NCBI GenBank assembly: GCA_030039035.1
Contig: JASHQQ010000144.1
Span: 1-45,636 of the forward strand
DNA: 45,636 nucleotides
DNA from: Acidobacteriaceae bacterium
Lineage (GTDB): Bacteria > Acidobacteriota > Terriglobia > Terriglobales > Acidobacteriaceae
Direction of reading: 5' to 3'
Notes under the pieces: model-generated
The model's database searches: none
Seen by the model: only the letters and a program-made list of their open reading frames with translations
Told to the model about the DNA's origin: nothing
Shown here: in pieces, positions 25,652-34,566 of the stretch
Layout of the letters: every line of letters begins with the position of its first letter
Position numbering within the stretch: the stretch's first letter is position 1
Position numbers and translations under genes: made by a program

Positions 25652-28507
25652 ATGGATAATCGAAACAGGATGGCCTTATTGTGGAATCCCGAGAGCTGGT
25701 CGCAGCGGCTGGCGGAGCTGGAGGCCCAGACCGGCGAGCTGAAAGAGGCGCCGCTGCGGCGCGACGTGCGCTCGCTGGGCATGCTGCTCGGCGAAGTGCT
25801 GCGCGAACAGGCCGGCGAGGATCTTTTCGATCATGTAGAGGCGCTGCGCAAGGGCACCATTCGCCGCCGCGACGCGGAGATGCGCGGCCATGCCGAAGAA
25901 GCCGCGCGGCACGGCGCCAAGGCGCTCGAACTGGTGCACTCGCTGCCGGCCGGGCGCGCCACGCTGCTCACGCGCGCGTTCGCCTTCTACTTCGAGCTGA
26001 TCAATCTGGCTGAAACCAACCACCGCAAGCGCCGGCGCATGGCGCTGCAGGTGAGCGGCGAGGCCGGCAGGCAGCGCGGTTCGTTGACCGGGACGCTGTG
26101 TGCCATGCGCCGGGTCGGCACCGACGCGCCGGCGGCGATGGACTGGCTCAGGCGCGTGCTGGTGGTGCCGGTGTTTACCGCGCATCCCACCGAAGTGGCG
26201 CGCCGTTCGGTCATGTTCAAGCGCCGGCGCATCGGCGAATTTCTCGAGGCGCTCGACCGCATCCCCATTCCCGGGCAGGATCTGGCCCGGCTCCAGGAAC
26301 TGGTGCTGGCGGAGATCACCAGCCTGTGGCAGACCGACGAGGTGCGCTCGCGCCGGCCCACGGTCTACGACGAGATCAAGATGGGGCTCGATTACTACGA
26401 CGTCTCCATCTTCGCCACGCTGCCCAACCTGTATCGCGAAATTGCCGAGGCGTTGCGCGCGGCTTATGGCCTGGAAATCGAAGCCCACGCTTTGCCGCAG
26501 GTGCTCGCCTTCGGCTCGTGGATCGGCGGCGATCGCGATGGCAATCCCTTCGTCACGCCGCAGGTCACGCGCGACGCCATCCGGCTGGCGCGCGGCCATC
26601 TGCTGCTCTTCTACCAGCGGCAGCTCGACCGGACGATCGACTTGCTGACCCCGAGCGCGCAACAGCGGCCGGTGAGCGAAGCGCTGCTCAAAAAGTTGCG
26701 GGCCTATGTCGCGCAGGTGCACACGCCGGAGGCGCAGATCTTCGGCGAGCAATACGAGTTCGAGTACTATCGCCGCTTCGTCATTTGCGTGAAGGCGCGC
26801 GTGCATCGCACCCTGGAACATCCCGGCCCCGCCGGTCCCGTGCTGCCGGCGATGCCCTGCACGCTCGGCGAAGGCCACGACAAGCTGGCGCGCGCGCTGC
26901 CCCCCTACAGCTCGGTGGATGAACTGCTGGACGACCTGGAGACGCTGCGCGCGTCGCTCAGGGACCATTGCGGAATCCGCATCGCGCGCACGCTCGTCGA
27001 TCCGCTCATCCTGCAGGTGCGCGCCTTCGGGCTGCATCTGCACACGCTCGATATTCGCCAGCACGCGCGCGTCCACGCCCGGGCGCTCAGGGAGGCGATC
27101 GGCGACACCGCCGCTCCGGCGCTGACGGGCGGGCTTTCCGCCGAGACCGCCGATGTGCTCGAGACCTTTCGCGTGGTGGCCGAAGTGAAAGACAGTTGCT
27201 CGCCCGAAGCGGTTCGCCACTGCGTGATCAGCGGCGCCGCGTCGGTGGACGATGTCGTGTCGGTAGTGCGGCTGGCGCGTCTGGGCGGCGTTCGCGTCGA
27301 AGGCTCGGGCCGCGATCCGGGCCTGATGCCGGTGCCGCTCTTCGAGTCGATCGAGGACCTGCGCCGCGCCCCTGCCGTTTGCCGCGAATTGTGGAGCCGG
27401 CCCGACTACCGCAAGCTCATCGCCTCGTGGGACCACTGGCAGGAGGTGATGCTCGGCTATTCCGATTCCAACAAGGACGGCGGCATGCTGACCAGCACAT
27501 GGGAGATCTTCCGCGCCCACCGCGCCCTGCACCAGGTGGCGCGCGAGTGCGGCGTCAGGCTGCGCCTCTTCCACGGCCGCGGAGGCACGGTGGGCCGCGG
27601 CGGCGGGCCCACGCATCGCGCCATCTTCGCCCAGCCCGTCGACGCATTCGACGGCCAGTTGCGCATCACCGAGCAGGGCGAGGTGCTCAATTTCAAATAC
27701 GCCGACGAAGTGCTGGCCGAACGCAATCTGGAGCTGATGATCGCCGCATCGCTCGATGCGCTGGCGCGGCCCAACGCGCGCGACCCCGAGGGCCACTTCA
27801 CGGGCAAGGTGATGCCGGAGTGGGAGGCGGCGCTCGACGATCTCTCGGCGATCTCCTTCGCGTTCTATCGCCGGCACATTCTCGAAGATCCGGGCGTGGT
27901 GACCTACTTCGGGCAATCCACGCCCGTAGGCGAACTGGAGCACGCCAAGATCGGGTCGCGGCCGGCGCGCCGCAACGCTTCTCCCCTGCTGGGTGACCTG
28001 CGCGCCATTCCGTGGGTCTTCGGCTGGACGCAGTCGCGGCTGCTGGTTCCGGCGTGGTTCGGCGTGGGCTGCGCGATCGATCAGTTTCTCGGCCGTTCCG
28101 GCGCGCTCGAACTGTTGCAGACCATGGCGCAGGAACTTCCGCTGTTCATCGACCTGGTGCGCAACGTCGAAATGGCCTTGGGCAAGGCCGATCTCGGCAC
28201 GGCGCGGCTCTATTCGTCGCTGGTCGAAGACCCTGAGCTGCGCGAGCGCGTCTACGATCTGTTCGAAGCCGAGTTCCATCGTGCCGTGCGCGCCGTGCTT
28301 GCCGTCACGCGGCAGAAGGAACTTCTTGAGAACAACCGCGTGCTGGCCAATTCCATCAAGCTGCGCAACCCCTATGTCGATCCCATGCACCTGATCCAGA
28401 TCGACATGCTGCGCAGAAAGCGCGCCGGCGAAGACACGCCCGAAGTCAACCGCGCCATCGCCGCCACCATCAGCGGCATCTCCGCGGGCCTCCGCAACAC
28501 GGGATAG
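25652..28507 (+). CDS. ppc: Phosphoenolpyruvate carboxylase
   Basis: 951 residues, near the usual bacterial length (about 880-950). It adds bicarbonate to PEP to give oxaloacetate, replenishing the TCA cycle. Diagnostic segments: the catalytic histidine in VFTAHPTEVARRS (about 175-186), FGSWIGGDRDGNP, the MLGYSDSNKDGG loop near 605, the FHGRGGTVGRGGG loop near 640-652 that binds substrate and allosteric ligands, and the C-terminal NTG ending that matches the family. ATG 25652 has no strong Shine-Dalgarno; ATG 25670 (MALLWNPES) is an alternative. It is probably co-transcribed with the ABC-F gene, with a 21-base gap. Confidence 0.96.
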   Translation: MDNRNRMALLWNPESWSQRLAELEAQTGELKEAPLRRDVRSLGMLLGEVLREQAGEDLFDHVEALRKGTIRRRDAEMRGHAEEAARHGAKALELVHSLPAGRATLLTRAFAFYFELINLAETNHRKRRRMALQVSGEAGRQRGSLTGTLCAMRRVGTDAPAAMDWLRRVLVVPVFTAHPTEVARRSVMFKRRRIGEFLEALDRIPIPGQDLARLQELVLAEITSLWQTDEVRSRRPTVYDEIKMGLDYYDVSIFATLPNLYREIAEALRAAYGLEIEAHALPQVLAFGSWIGGDRDGNPFVTPQVTRDAIRLARGHLLLFYQRQLDRTIDLLTPSAQQRPVSEALLKKLRAYVAQVHTPEAQIFGEQYEFEYYRRFVICVKARVHRTLEHPGPAGPVLPAMPCTLGEGHDKLARALPPYSSVDELLDDLETLRASLRDHCGIRIARTLVDPLILQVRAFGLHLHTLDIRQHARVHARALREAIGDTAAPALTGGLSAETADVLETFRVVAEVKDSCSPEAVRHCVISGAASVDDVVSVVRLARLGGVRVEGSGRDPGLMPVPLFESIEDLRRAPAVCRELWSRPDYRKLIASWDHWQEVMLGYSDSNKDGGMLTSTWEIFRAHRALHQVARECGVRLRLFHGRGGTVGRGGGPTHRAIFAQPVDAFDGQLRITEQGEVLNFKYADEVLAERNLELMIAASLDALARPNARDPEGHFTGKVMPEWEAALDDLSAISFAFYRRHILEDPGVVTYFGQSTPVGELEHAKIGSRPARRNASPLLGDLRAIPWVFGWTQSRLLVPAWFGVGCAIDQFLGRSGALELLQTMAQELPLFIDLVRNVEMALGKADLGTARLYSSLVEDPELRERVYDLFEAEFHRAVRAVLAVTRQKELLENNRVLANSIKLRNPYVDPMHLIQIDMLRRKRAGEDTPEVNRAIAATISGISAGLRNTG

Positions 28508-28889
28508 CGTCGATTCTACGTGCACCGGGGTGCGAACATTTGCGAGAAGGTGAAAACGGTCGCCGCGCGGACACTCTCCCGTAGGGGGCGCCGAGGATAG
28601 CCCCGGGGTGGAGCGAAGCGGAACCCTGCGAATCGATTGGTAATTGATTCCCAGGCCCCGCGGGGGCGTCCGGCTTCCGCCACGTTTTCGACGGAAGTTT
28701 GACGCGCGTCGCGCCAAACAAGTCGAAGGACCTGCGTTGAAGCCCCTGATCCTGCGAGGCGGCCAGCAAAGAGGTCCCAGGTTTTGGGGTGTTGAAAAGC
28801 ACGCTGATTTGCAAATCGCGGCTGCGGCTCTTAACCTCATCGTGGAATCGCCGTGGCCGGATTGCGCGGCGCAAAAATTCATCGGACGG
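28508..28889. repeat. Gene-free interval with GC-rich palindromic repeat remnants
   Basis: These 382 bases hold no convincing gene. They contain short palindromes typical of dispersed GC-rich repeats: CCCCGGGG at 28601-28608, followed by GGAGCGAAGCGGAACCC, then GGCCCCGCGGGGGC. A weak stem TTCCG/CGGAA lies near 28675-28697. The open frame running upstream from the next gene through this interval lacks any family likeness and I treat it as noncoding. Confidence 0.5.
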
Positions 28890-29969
28890 ATGCCAATGGA
28901 CAAAGAACTCTTCTTCAGGCGTCGGCGCGCCGGCGCCGCATCGCGTCTTGCCGCGGCAATTTGCAGCTTTTCACTTTTCCTTGTCGCGCCCCTGGTCGCC
29001 GCCGCGCCCGGCGCTGCCGCGCACCTGCTCATCTACTCCATTGACGTCGAAGGCGGCCAGTCGACCCTGCTCGTCTCGCCGACGGGGTCGTCGCTGCTCA
29101 TCGACACCGGATGGCCCGACAACAACGGCCGCGATACCGATCGCATCCTGGCGGCCATGCACGACGCCGGCATTACGAAGCTCGACCGCGTGCTGATTAC
29201 GCATTTCCACGTCGATCACGTGGGCGGCGTGCCCGATCTGGTCAAACGGGTGCAGGTCGGCGAGTTCCTCGATCACGGCGAGAACCGCGAGGACTCCGAT
29301 ATCACGCGGCACGATTATGCTGCCTACCTGAAGGCCATTGAGGGCAAGCCGCGGCGCATCGTGCATCCCGGCGACAAGATCGAAGTTCCAGGGCTCGGGA
29401 TCGTGGTGCTGACCGCCGACGGAAACGTGATCCATACCATTCCCGGCATCAAGCCCGTGCCGAACCCGTACTGCGCCCCGGAGCCGAAGTGGACTCTCGA
29501 CGCATCGGAGAATCCGCGCTCGGCCGGCATTCTCGTCACTTACGGCAGGTTCAGGTTTCTCGATCTCGGCGATCTGACCAAGCCGAAGGAAGTCGAACTC
29601 GTTTGCCCCGACAATCCCATCGGGCACGTCGACCTGTACCTGACGACGCACCACGGGCTCGATCAGTCCAATTCGCGCGCGATTGTGGATGCGATTCATC
29701 CGCGCGTGGCCATCATGAACAACGGCGCGCACAAGGGCGGCAGCCCCGAGGCGTGGCAGACCGTGCATTCGAGCCCGGGCCTCGAAGACCTGTGGATGCT
29801 GCACACCGCCGAAGACTCCGACGCCGCGCACAACAGCCCCGAAGAGCTGATCGCGAACCCCAAAGGCGACGGCGACGGAGCGTACTTCAAGGTCGTGGCT
29901 TCACAGGATGGGAGCTTCTCCGTCACCAACTCGCGCACCGGCCAGACAAAAGAGTATCCGAAGCGCTGA
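28890..29969 (+). CDS. Secreted metallo-beta-lactamase-fold hydrolase
   Basis: About 359 residues. An N-terminal signal sequence (arginine-rich n-region, then AAAICSFSLFLVAPLVAAAP) is followed by an MBL fold: LLIDTGWPD, the metal motif THFHVDHVGG (HxHxDH) and later FLDLGDLTKPKE and THHGLDQSNS. The layout resembles ComEC-type extracellular MBL domains and other secreted MBL proteins of unknown substrate, not class B antibiotic-resistance enzymes. The start is ATG 28890 or ATG 28896, both just after a weak CGGACGG; the signal peptide fits either. It is monocistronic, separated from PEP carboxylase by a gene-free interval and convergent with the kinase at 30113. Confidence 0.88.
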   Translation: MPMDKELFFRRRRAGAASRLAAAICSFSLFLVAPLVAAAPGAAAHLLIYSIDVEGGQSTLLVSPTGSSLLIDTGWPDNNGRDTDRILAAMHDAGITKLDRVLITHFHVDHVGGVPDLVKRVQVGEFLDHGENREDSDITRHDYAAYLKAIEGKPRRIVHPGDKIEVPGLGIVVLTADGNVIHTIPGIKPVPNPYCAPEPKWTLDASENPRSAGILVTYGRFRFLDLGDLTKPKEVELVCPDNPIGHVDLYLTTHHGLDQSNSRAIVDAIHPRVAIMNNGAHKGGSPEAWQTVHSSPGLEDLWMLHTAEDSDAAHNSPEELIANPKGDGDGAYFKVVASQDGSFSVTNSRTGQTKEYPKR

Positions 29970-29972
29970 AAC

Positions 29973-30075
29973 CAGGGTGCCCCACGTCCGTATGTTCGGA
30001 CCTGGGCCCGCCGTCTCACTCAACCAGCATTCCGTGCCCCATCCTTTCGCCTGCTTTTGGCGAAAGGGTGGGATC
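29973..30075. repeat. Palindromic intergenic repeat, possible bidirectional terminator
   Basis: Two hairpins lie between convergent genes. GTCCG/CGGAC spans 29986-30001. A 13-bp stem spans 30039-30071, with arms CCATCCTTTCGCC and GGCGAAAGGGTGG, one G-T pair and the loop TGCTTTT. The lead-in GGGTGCCCCA occurs before the first hairpin and GTGCCCCAT before the second, so the unit looks duplicated. The form fits dispersed repeats that I recall from acidobacterial genomes; this was not checked. Confidence 0.65.
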
Positions 30076-30112
30076 ATCGGCGACCGGAACAAGGAGTCGT
30101 CGTGTTACTGCG

Positions 30113-32056
30113 CTACATCCGCGTCAGGTCCGCCTGCACGCGGCAGCCGCGATCGGATGTGAATTCGAGCCGCCCGCCGAGCTGATGCGCCAGGTTTATC
30201 GCCAGCTTCAATCCCATGGAGTTGGAATCCGCCGGGTCGAAGTCGGCGGGCAGCCCGACGCCGTCGTCCTCCACGGTCATGCGAATTGCTCCATCGATGC
30301 GGTGAACTGAAACCGTGATGGCGCCGCGGCGGCCGCCGGGAAAGGCATGCTTGAAGGAATTCGACAATAGCTCGTTGGCCAGCAGGGCAAAGGGCACCGC
30401 GCGGTCGAGCGGCAGCAGGATCTCCTCGACATCGAGCTTGAGCTGCACCTGGCTGGGCGCCAGCGAATAGGCCTGGATGGAGCCGGCGAAGATGTCGCTC
30501 AGGTAATCGCCCAGCGGCAGCGCCGACAGGCTGGGCATCTGGTAGAGCCGCTCGTGGACCATCGACATGGCGTGGACGCGCTCCACCGTGCTCTCCACGG
30601 CGCTGCGCGCGTCGCACTCGGGGAGCTGGCGCGCGCTCATCTTCAGCAGGCTTTGCACCACCTGCAGGTTATTCTTCACGCGATGATGGATCTCGCGAAG
30701 AAGCACCTCTTTTTCTTTCAGGTCGCGCGAAACGACCTTGGCAAAGCTCTCGACTTCTTCGTTCTTGCGGCTCAATTCGTGGACCGTCGCTTCCAGTTGG
30801 GCGGTGCGCTCGGCCACCCGCGCCTCGAGGTCGGCGTTCAGTTGCGCCAGCGATTCTTCCAGCTCTTTTTGCCGCGTGACATCGCGAGCCACGCGGACAA
30901 AGCCCGTCAGTTTTCCATCCTCGTCGCGCAAGGCCGAAATGACTCCGCTCCACCAGCGCCGGCGTCCATCGCGATAGATCCTCCATCCGTCGGCGAAGCA
31001 ACGGCCGGAGCGCGCGGCCTCTTCGAGGTCACGCTCGGGAATGCCGGCCTTTCGATCCTCCTCGGTGGCGAAGATGGAGTAGTGTTTTCCCAGGACTTCC
31101 TCCGGAGCATAGCCGAGCAGTTTCCGGGCGCCCAGCCCCCAGCTCGCTACATGGCCTTCCCCATCCATCGCGTAAAGGGCGTGTTCCTCCACGTTCTCGA
31201 CGATAAGCCGATACTGCTCCAGTTCTGCGTTCAGGGCGCGCAGCCTGTCTTCAATCTCCTTGTGTCGCGTCAGGTCGTGCAGCACGCGCGTGAATCCGGC
31301 GAGCCGGCCGGTATCGTCGCGCAACGCGGTCAAATCGATCTCCGCCCAGATGCGGTTGCCATTCGGTCCGCGCCACCAGCCATCGGAGCGAACGCGTCCG
31401 GAACGCGCAGCTTCCTCAAGCTGCGCCGCCGCCCGTGCCTGTTCCGGTTCTTCGCCCGGATAAAGGACCGACACGTGTTTGCCCAGCGCCTCGCTCGCCG
31501 TGAGGCCGTGAATGCGCCGCGCGCCTTCGTTCCAGGTGAGGATGCTGCCCTCGGCGTCGAGCAGATTGATGGAGTAATCCTGCAGGCTTTCCACCAGCGC
31601 GCGCACCTGGGCGCGGCTGCGCGTCAGCGCCGTGTCGAGCCGGCGCAAGATGGCCATTCCATATTGCCGGCCGCCGGCAAAAAACGGGCGCAGCATCACG
31701 TCGACCTGGAACTCCGTTCCATGGGAGTCGCGCGCCGAGAGATCGAGACCCGAATGCATGTTGCGCCACGTGGGATTTTGCATGAAACCGGCGACGAAGC
31801 CGGCATGGCGCTCGCGGGCCTTTTCGGGCAGCAGGATGCCGATCGAATGGCCTTCGAGGTCCTCGCGCGAGTAGCCGAAGCCCTCCATTACCTGGGGATT
31901 GGCCGCCACAATCCGCCCCTGCGCATCGACAAGGATCACCATGTCCGGATGGCCGTTGAAGAGCGCTTCCAGCAGCATCGTGCCTTCCGGCCCGGCCACA
32001 AGCTGTTCGGGAAGCCACAACGTCGCTTCGAATTGCGATGTCCCGCTCGCGCTCAT
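30113..32056 (-). CDS. Multi-PAS histidine kinase, HisKA_2/HWE type
   Basis: About 647 residues from ATG 32056, which has GGAGGA seven bases upstream; earlier in-frame starts lack this. There is no membrane segment, so it is cytoplasmic. Three PAS domains occur in series (about 30-145, 150-270 and 290-405). A coiled coil (LEARVAERTAQLEATV) leads to the HisKA_2 phospho-acceptor EIHHRVKNNLQVVQSLL. The ATPase core has ANELLSNSFKHAFP and EDDGVGLP. This kinase class is often linked to light, redox or general stress signalling, but no chromophore cysteine is evident in the PAS domains. It lies 168 bases downstream of a REC-PAS regulator on the same strand, so the two probably form one pathway. Confidence 0.92.
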   Translation of the reverse strand: MSASGTSQFEATLWLPEQLVAGPEGTMLLEALFNGHPDMVILVDAQGRIVAANPQVMEGFGYSREDLEGHSIGILLPEKARERHAGFVAGFMQNPTWRNMHSGLDLSARDSHGTEFQVDVMLRPFFAGGRQYGMAILRRLDTALTRSRAQVRALVESLQDYSINLLDAEGSILTWNEGARRIHGLTASEALGKHVSVLYPGEEPEQARAAAQLEEAARSGRVRSDGWWRGPNGNRIWAEIDLTALRDDTGRLAGFTRVLHDLTRHKEIEDRLRALNAELEQYRLIVENVEEHALYAMDGEGHVASWGLGARKLLGYAPEEVLGKHYSIFATEEDRKAGIPERDLEEAARSGRCFADGWRIYRDGRRRWWSGVISALRDEDGKLTGFVRVARDVTRQKELEESLAQLNADLEARVAERTAQLEATVHELSRKNEEVESFAKVVSRDLKEKEVLLREIHHRVKNNLQVVQSLLKMSARQLPECDARSAVESTVERVHAMSMVHERLYQMPSLSALPLGDYLSDIFAGSIQAYSLAPSQVQLKLDVEEILLPLDRAVPFALLANELLSNSFKHAFPGGRRGAITVSVHRIDGAIRMTVEDDGVGLPADFDPADSNSMGLKLAINLAHQLGGRLEFTSDRGCRVQADLTRM

Positions 32057-32224
32057 CGGGAATTCCTCCGCAATGGGTCCAACGCCGGGGCGGCCGGGGA
32101 AAGAATCACTCAACGACCCGGCTTTGTATCCGGACACGGCCTTGCAACTTGCCGAAAAAGTCCGGTTGAGCGGTGCACACAGCAAATTCCCGCCCTAGGC
32201 GCTGAAGCCCGATGTTGAAAGGGC

Positions 32225-33238
32225 CTAATGCGTTGCTGCCGGCGAAGTCGTCACCGCCGTCGTTCCCTTGAGCAGCTTGCTCATGAACTGCTGGCCGATG
32301 CGAGGATCGGGATCCATCGCAAGCCCGGTCAGCGAGCGGCCCACGAGGTTCTCCGCCGCCACGCCCGTCTCGCGCTCCAGCGCCTTGTTCACGCGCACCA
32401 CATGTCCTTCGCCGTCAAGCTGTACCATGCCCAGGGGAGCGGTATCGAAGCAGTTGCCCTGTTCCAGCGTCTCTTCCATCGCCGTAAAACGCAGCCGTGC
32501 GCTGGCATCGCGCAGGGTGATCACGTAGCCGGTAGGCTGGCCTGCGCCGTCCGTCATCGGCGCGACCGACAAATCCACGATGATCGTCTCTCCGCCCGGC
32601 TGCTCCAGCGTCCAGCCGAATTCGTAGGTGGAGGTCGAGTCCTGGAGCAGTATCCCGCTCGGGACCGGTCGCGCAAGTCCGTCTTTCAGACGCAGGACTT
32701 CACCCAGTTGCATGTTCTTCGCGGTATCGGCGGCCATGCCCGTCAAGGCCTCGGCGGCGCGGTTCATGAACCGGACCGACCCGTTGGGCAAAACCGCGAT
32801 CAGCCCGGCCGGCACGCTGCTCACCGTCGCCGCCAGCTCGCGATGCTCGGCCCGATCCTGCGCATCCAGCTCCGCCTTGTGCAGCGCCACGCGCAGGCTG
32901 GCCTTCAATTCGCGGCTCTTGAAGGGCTTGGTCAGGTAACCGTACGGCGTCTCCTTCACCGCGCGGCTGATGGTGGATTCGTCGCTGTAGGAGGTAAGGA
33001 AGATGACCGGGACATCGTAGGCGGTGCGCAGCAGCCGGGCCGTCTGGATGCCGTCCATGCTGCCCACGATGCGCACGTCCATCAGCGCCAGGTCGGGCCG
33101 GCAGATTTCGGCCGCCACCAGGGCCTCGTCGGCGCTCTCGGCCAATGCCACCACCTCGCATCCCAACTGCTCCACTTCCTGCTGCAGATCCAGAGCGACA
33201 ATCGGTTCATCCTCGACGATCAGCAATTTGGATTTCAT
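32225..33238 (-). CDS. Response regulator with PAS output domains
   Basis: About 337 residues. The receiver domain opens KSKLLIVEDEPIVALDL, with phospho-acceptor aspartate in LALMDVRI, threonine/serine in IFLTSYSD and lysine in YLTKPFKS. It is followed by two PAS-like domains (about 135-250 and 255-325) rather than a DNA-binding or enzymatic output. It therefore probably works through protein contacts, perhaps feeding the three-PAS kinase gene downstream. AAAGGA five bases before ATG 33238 sets the start; the ATG two codons earlier sits on top of this site. The PAS segment with GYVITLRDASARLRFTAME is characteristic of such REC-PAS proteins. Confidence 0.9.
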   Translation of the reverse strand: MKSKLLIVEDEPIVALDLQQEVEQLGCEVVALAESADEALVAAEICRPDLALMDVRIVGSMDGIQTARLLRTAYDVPVIFLTSYSDESTISRAVKETPYGYLTKPFKSRELKASLRVALHKAELDAQDRAEHRELAATVSSVPAGLIAVLPNGSVRFMNRAAEALTGMAADTAKNMQLGEVLRLKDGLARPVPSGILLQDSTSTYEFGWTLEQPGGETIIVDLSVAPMTDGAGQPTGYVITLRDASARLRFTAMEETLEQGNCFDTAPLGMVQLDGEGHVVRVNKALERETGVAAENLVGRSLTGLAMDPDPRIGQQFMSKLLKGTTAVTTSPAATH

Positions 33239-33558
33239 AGGCATCCTTTTCGGGTTTCAGGGAAGGCTGCGCGATCCCCGGATTGTGACGGCGGTCACTT
33301 TCTCGCTGGAGCATTGATCGACAGAACGCCGGGAAGCTTTAGGCGGAAATCGGGGCATTGCTTCGTGACTTCCTTCATTGGAGGCCTCCAACGTGCCGTT
33401 TTCGCCCCGACTGTCGGAGTTCTGTACACGCGCTGTCCTTGAAAAACACAATGAAGACCAACCCCTGCCCGGATTCGCACAGCCCCCGGTCGGCGCACTA
33501 GACTGGAATCCGCAGCCGGAATGCCGTGCGTGCAGGCTGCGGATTAAGGAGAGCCAAA
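33239..33558. promoter_or_regulatory. Divergent intergenic region with three inverted repeats
   Basis: These 320 bases separate the REC-PAS regulator (-) from the isomerase-like gene (+). No gene is seen. It contains GTGAC-GGCG-GTCAC at 33285-33298, about 46 bases upstream of the regulator start. A perfect 12-bp palindrome TGGAGGCCTCCA lies at 33379-33390. A long-armed hairpin at 33507-33545 is listed separately. The first two are candidate operators only. Confidence 0.45.
33507..33545 (+). promoter_or_regulatory. Leader hairpin abutting Shine-Dalgarno of isomerase-like gene
   Basis: Perfect 11-bp arms AATCCGCAGCC (33507-33517) and GGCTGCGGATT (33535-33545) enclose a 17-base loop. The Shine-Dalgarno AAGGAG (33546-33551) begins on the very next base, followed seven bases later by TTG 33559. 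If transcribed, this would fold a GC-rich stem directly against the ribosome site. Confidence 0.65.
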
Positions 33559-34566
33559 TTGCCCGTATCGCGACGTGAGTTTCTGTCCAGTCTGGGCGCC
33601 GCCGGCGCCGCGGCAACTCTCGTCGGCTCCGAATATGCCGGCGCGGAGCCGCTGCCCGCCCCACTGCAGGTTCGCGACGCCGGCCGCAACTGCCCGTTCC
33701 GGCTTTCGGTCATCAACGACGAGATCTCCCAGGACTTCGATCGTGCCTGCTCGGTGGCATCTCACGACTTCGGCCTCGAGTGGATCGAGTTGCGCGGCAT
33801 GTGGAACAAAAACATCTCCGATCTCGACTCGGCCGACGTGGACCGGTCGCGCAAGATTCTGGAAACATACAGCCTGCGCGTGACCGACATCGCCAGCCCG
33901 CTGTTCAAGACCGACTGGCCGGGCGCGCCGCGGTCCAAGGAAAGCCCGAAGCGCGACCAGTTTCATGCCGACTTCGATTTCAGGCATCAGGACGAGGTGC
34001 TGGAGCGTTGTATTGCGCTGGCGAAATCGTTCGGAACCGATCGCATCCGCTGCTTCGATTTCTGGCGGCTCGAAGACCCGAAGCCGTACCGGGAAGCCAT
34101 CAACGGGAAGCTCCGGCAGGCGGCGCGGACCTGCGCGAAGCACAACCTGATCCTCCTGCTCGAAAACGAGATGTCGTGCAACACCGCCACCGGCGAGGAG
34201 GCTGCGGCGACGCTCGCCGCCGTGACCGAGCCGAACTTCATGCTCAACTGGGACCTGGGCAACGCCGCGACTTTTCCCGGGAACACGCCCTACCCGGACG
34301 GCTACGACCTGCTGCCCAAAAACCGCATCGGCCACTGCCACTGCAAGGATGTGAAGCGCGAGCCCGGCGGCAAGTGGGAGTGGGCGCCGGTAGGCGCGGG
34401 CGTGGTCGACTGGGTGGGCCAGTTTCGCGCCTTCCGGCGCGACGGCTACCACGATGCCGTGAGCCTCGAGACGCACTGGCGCGGCGGAGGAACTCCGGAG
34501 GAGTCGTCGCGCATCAGCATGAAGGGATTAAAGGAGGCGCTGGCCAAGGCCGCGATTGGCTGCTAG
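33559..34566 (+). CDS. Tat-exported sugar phosphate isomerase/epimerase-like protein
   Basis: 335 residues from TTG 33559, chosen because AAGGAG lies seven bases upstream and the frame then begins with a twin-arginine signal (VSRREFLSSLGAAGAAATLV). The body is an AP-endonuclease-2/xylose-isomerase-like TIM barrel. Candidate metal ligands are glutamate in LLLENEMS, aspartate in LNWDLGN, histidine in GHCHCKD and glutamate in VSLETHW. Relatives isomerise or epimerise sugars and inositols, and Tat-exported versions are common in Acidobacteriota and Planctomycetes. The substrate is unknown. Its stop codon TAG overlaps the stop of the decayed toxin on the other strand. Confidence 0.9.
   Translation: MPVSRREFLSSLGAAGAAATLVGSEYAGAEPLPAPLQVRDAGRNCPFRLSVINDEISQDFDRACSVASHDFGLEWIELRGMWNKNISDLDSADVDRSRKILETYSLRVTDIASPLFKTDWPGAPRSKESPKRDQFHADFDFRHQDEVLERCIALAKSFGTDRIRCFDFWRLEDPKPYREAINGKLRQAARTCAKHNLILLLENEMSCNTATGEEAAATLAAVTEPNFMLNWDLGNAATFPGNTPYPDGYDLLPKNRIGHCHCKDVKREPGGKWEWAPVGAGVVDWVGQFRAFRRDGYHDAVSLETHWRGGGTPEESSRISMKGLKEALAKAAIGC

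Noticed and set aside
28644..28889. Upstream extension of the MBL-fold gene to 28644
   Set aside because: It would place 82 unrelated residues before a good signal peptide and has no ribosome site.
28890..29969. Metallo-beta-lactamase resistance enzyme
   Set aside because: The HxHxDH motif is generic to the fold. The overall layout is that of secreted MBL-fold proteins of unknown substrate rather than class B lactamases.
33526..33558. GTG 33526 as start of the isomerase-like gene
   Set aside because: It falls inside the leader hairpin and before the AAGGAG site; TTG 33559 gives a clean Tat signal.
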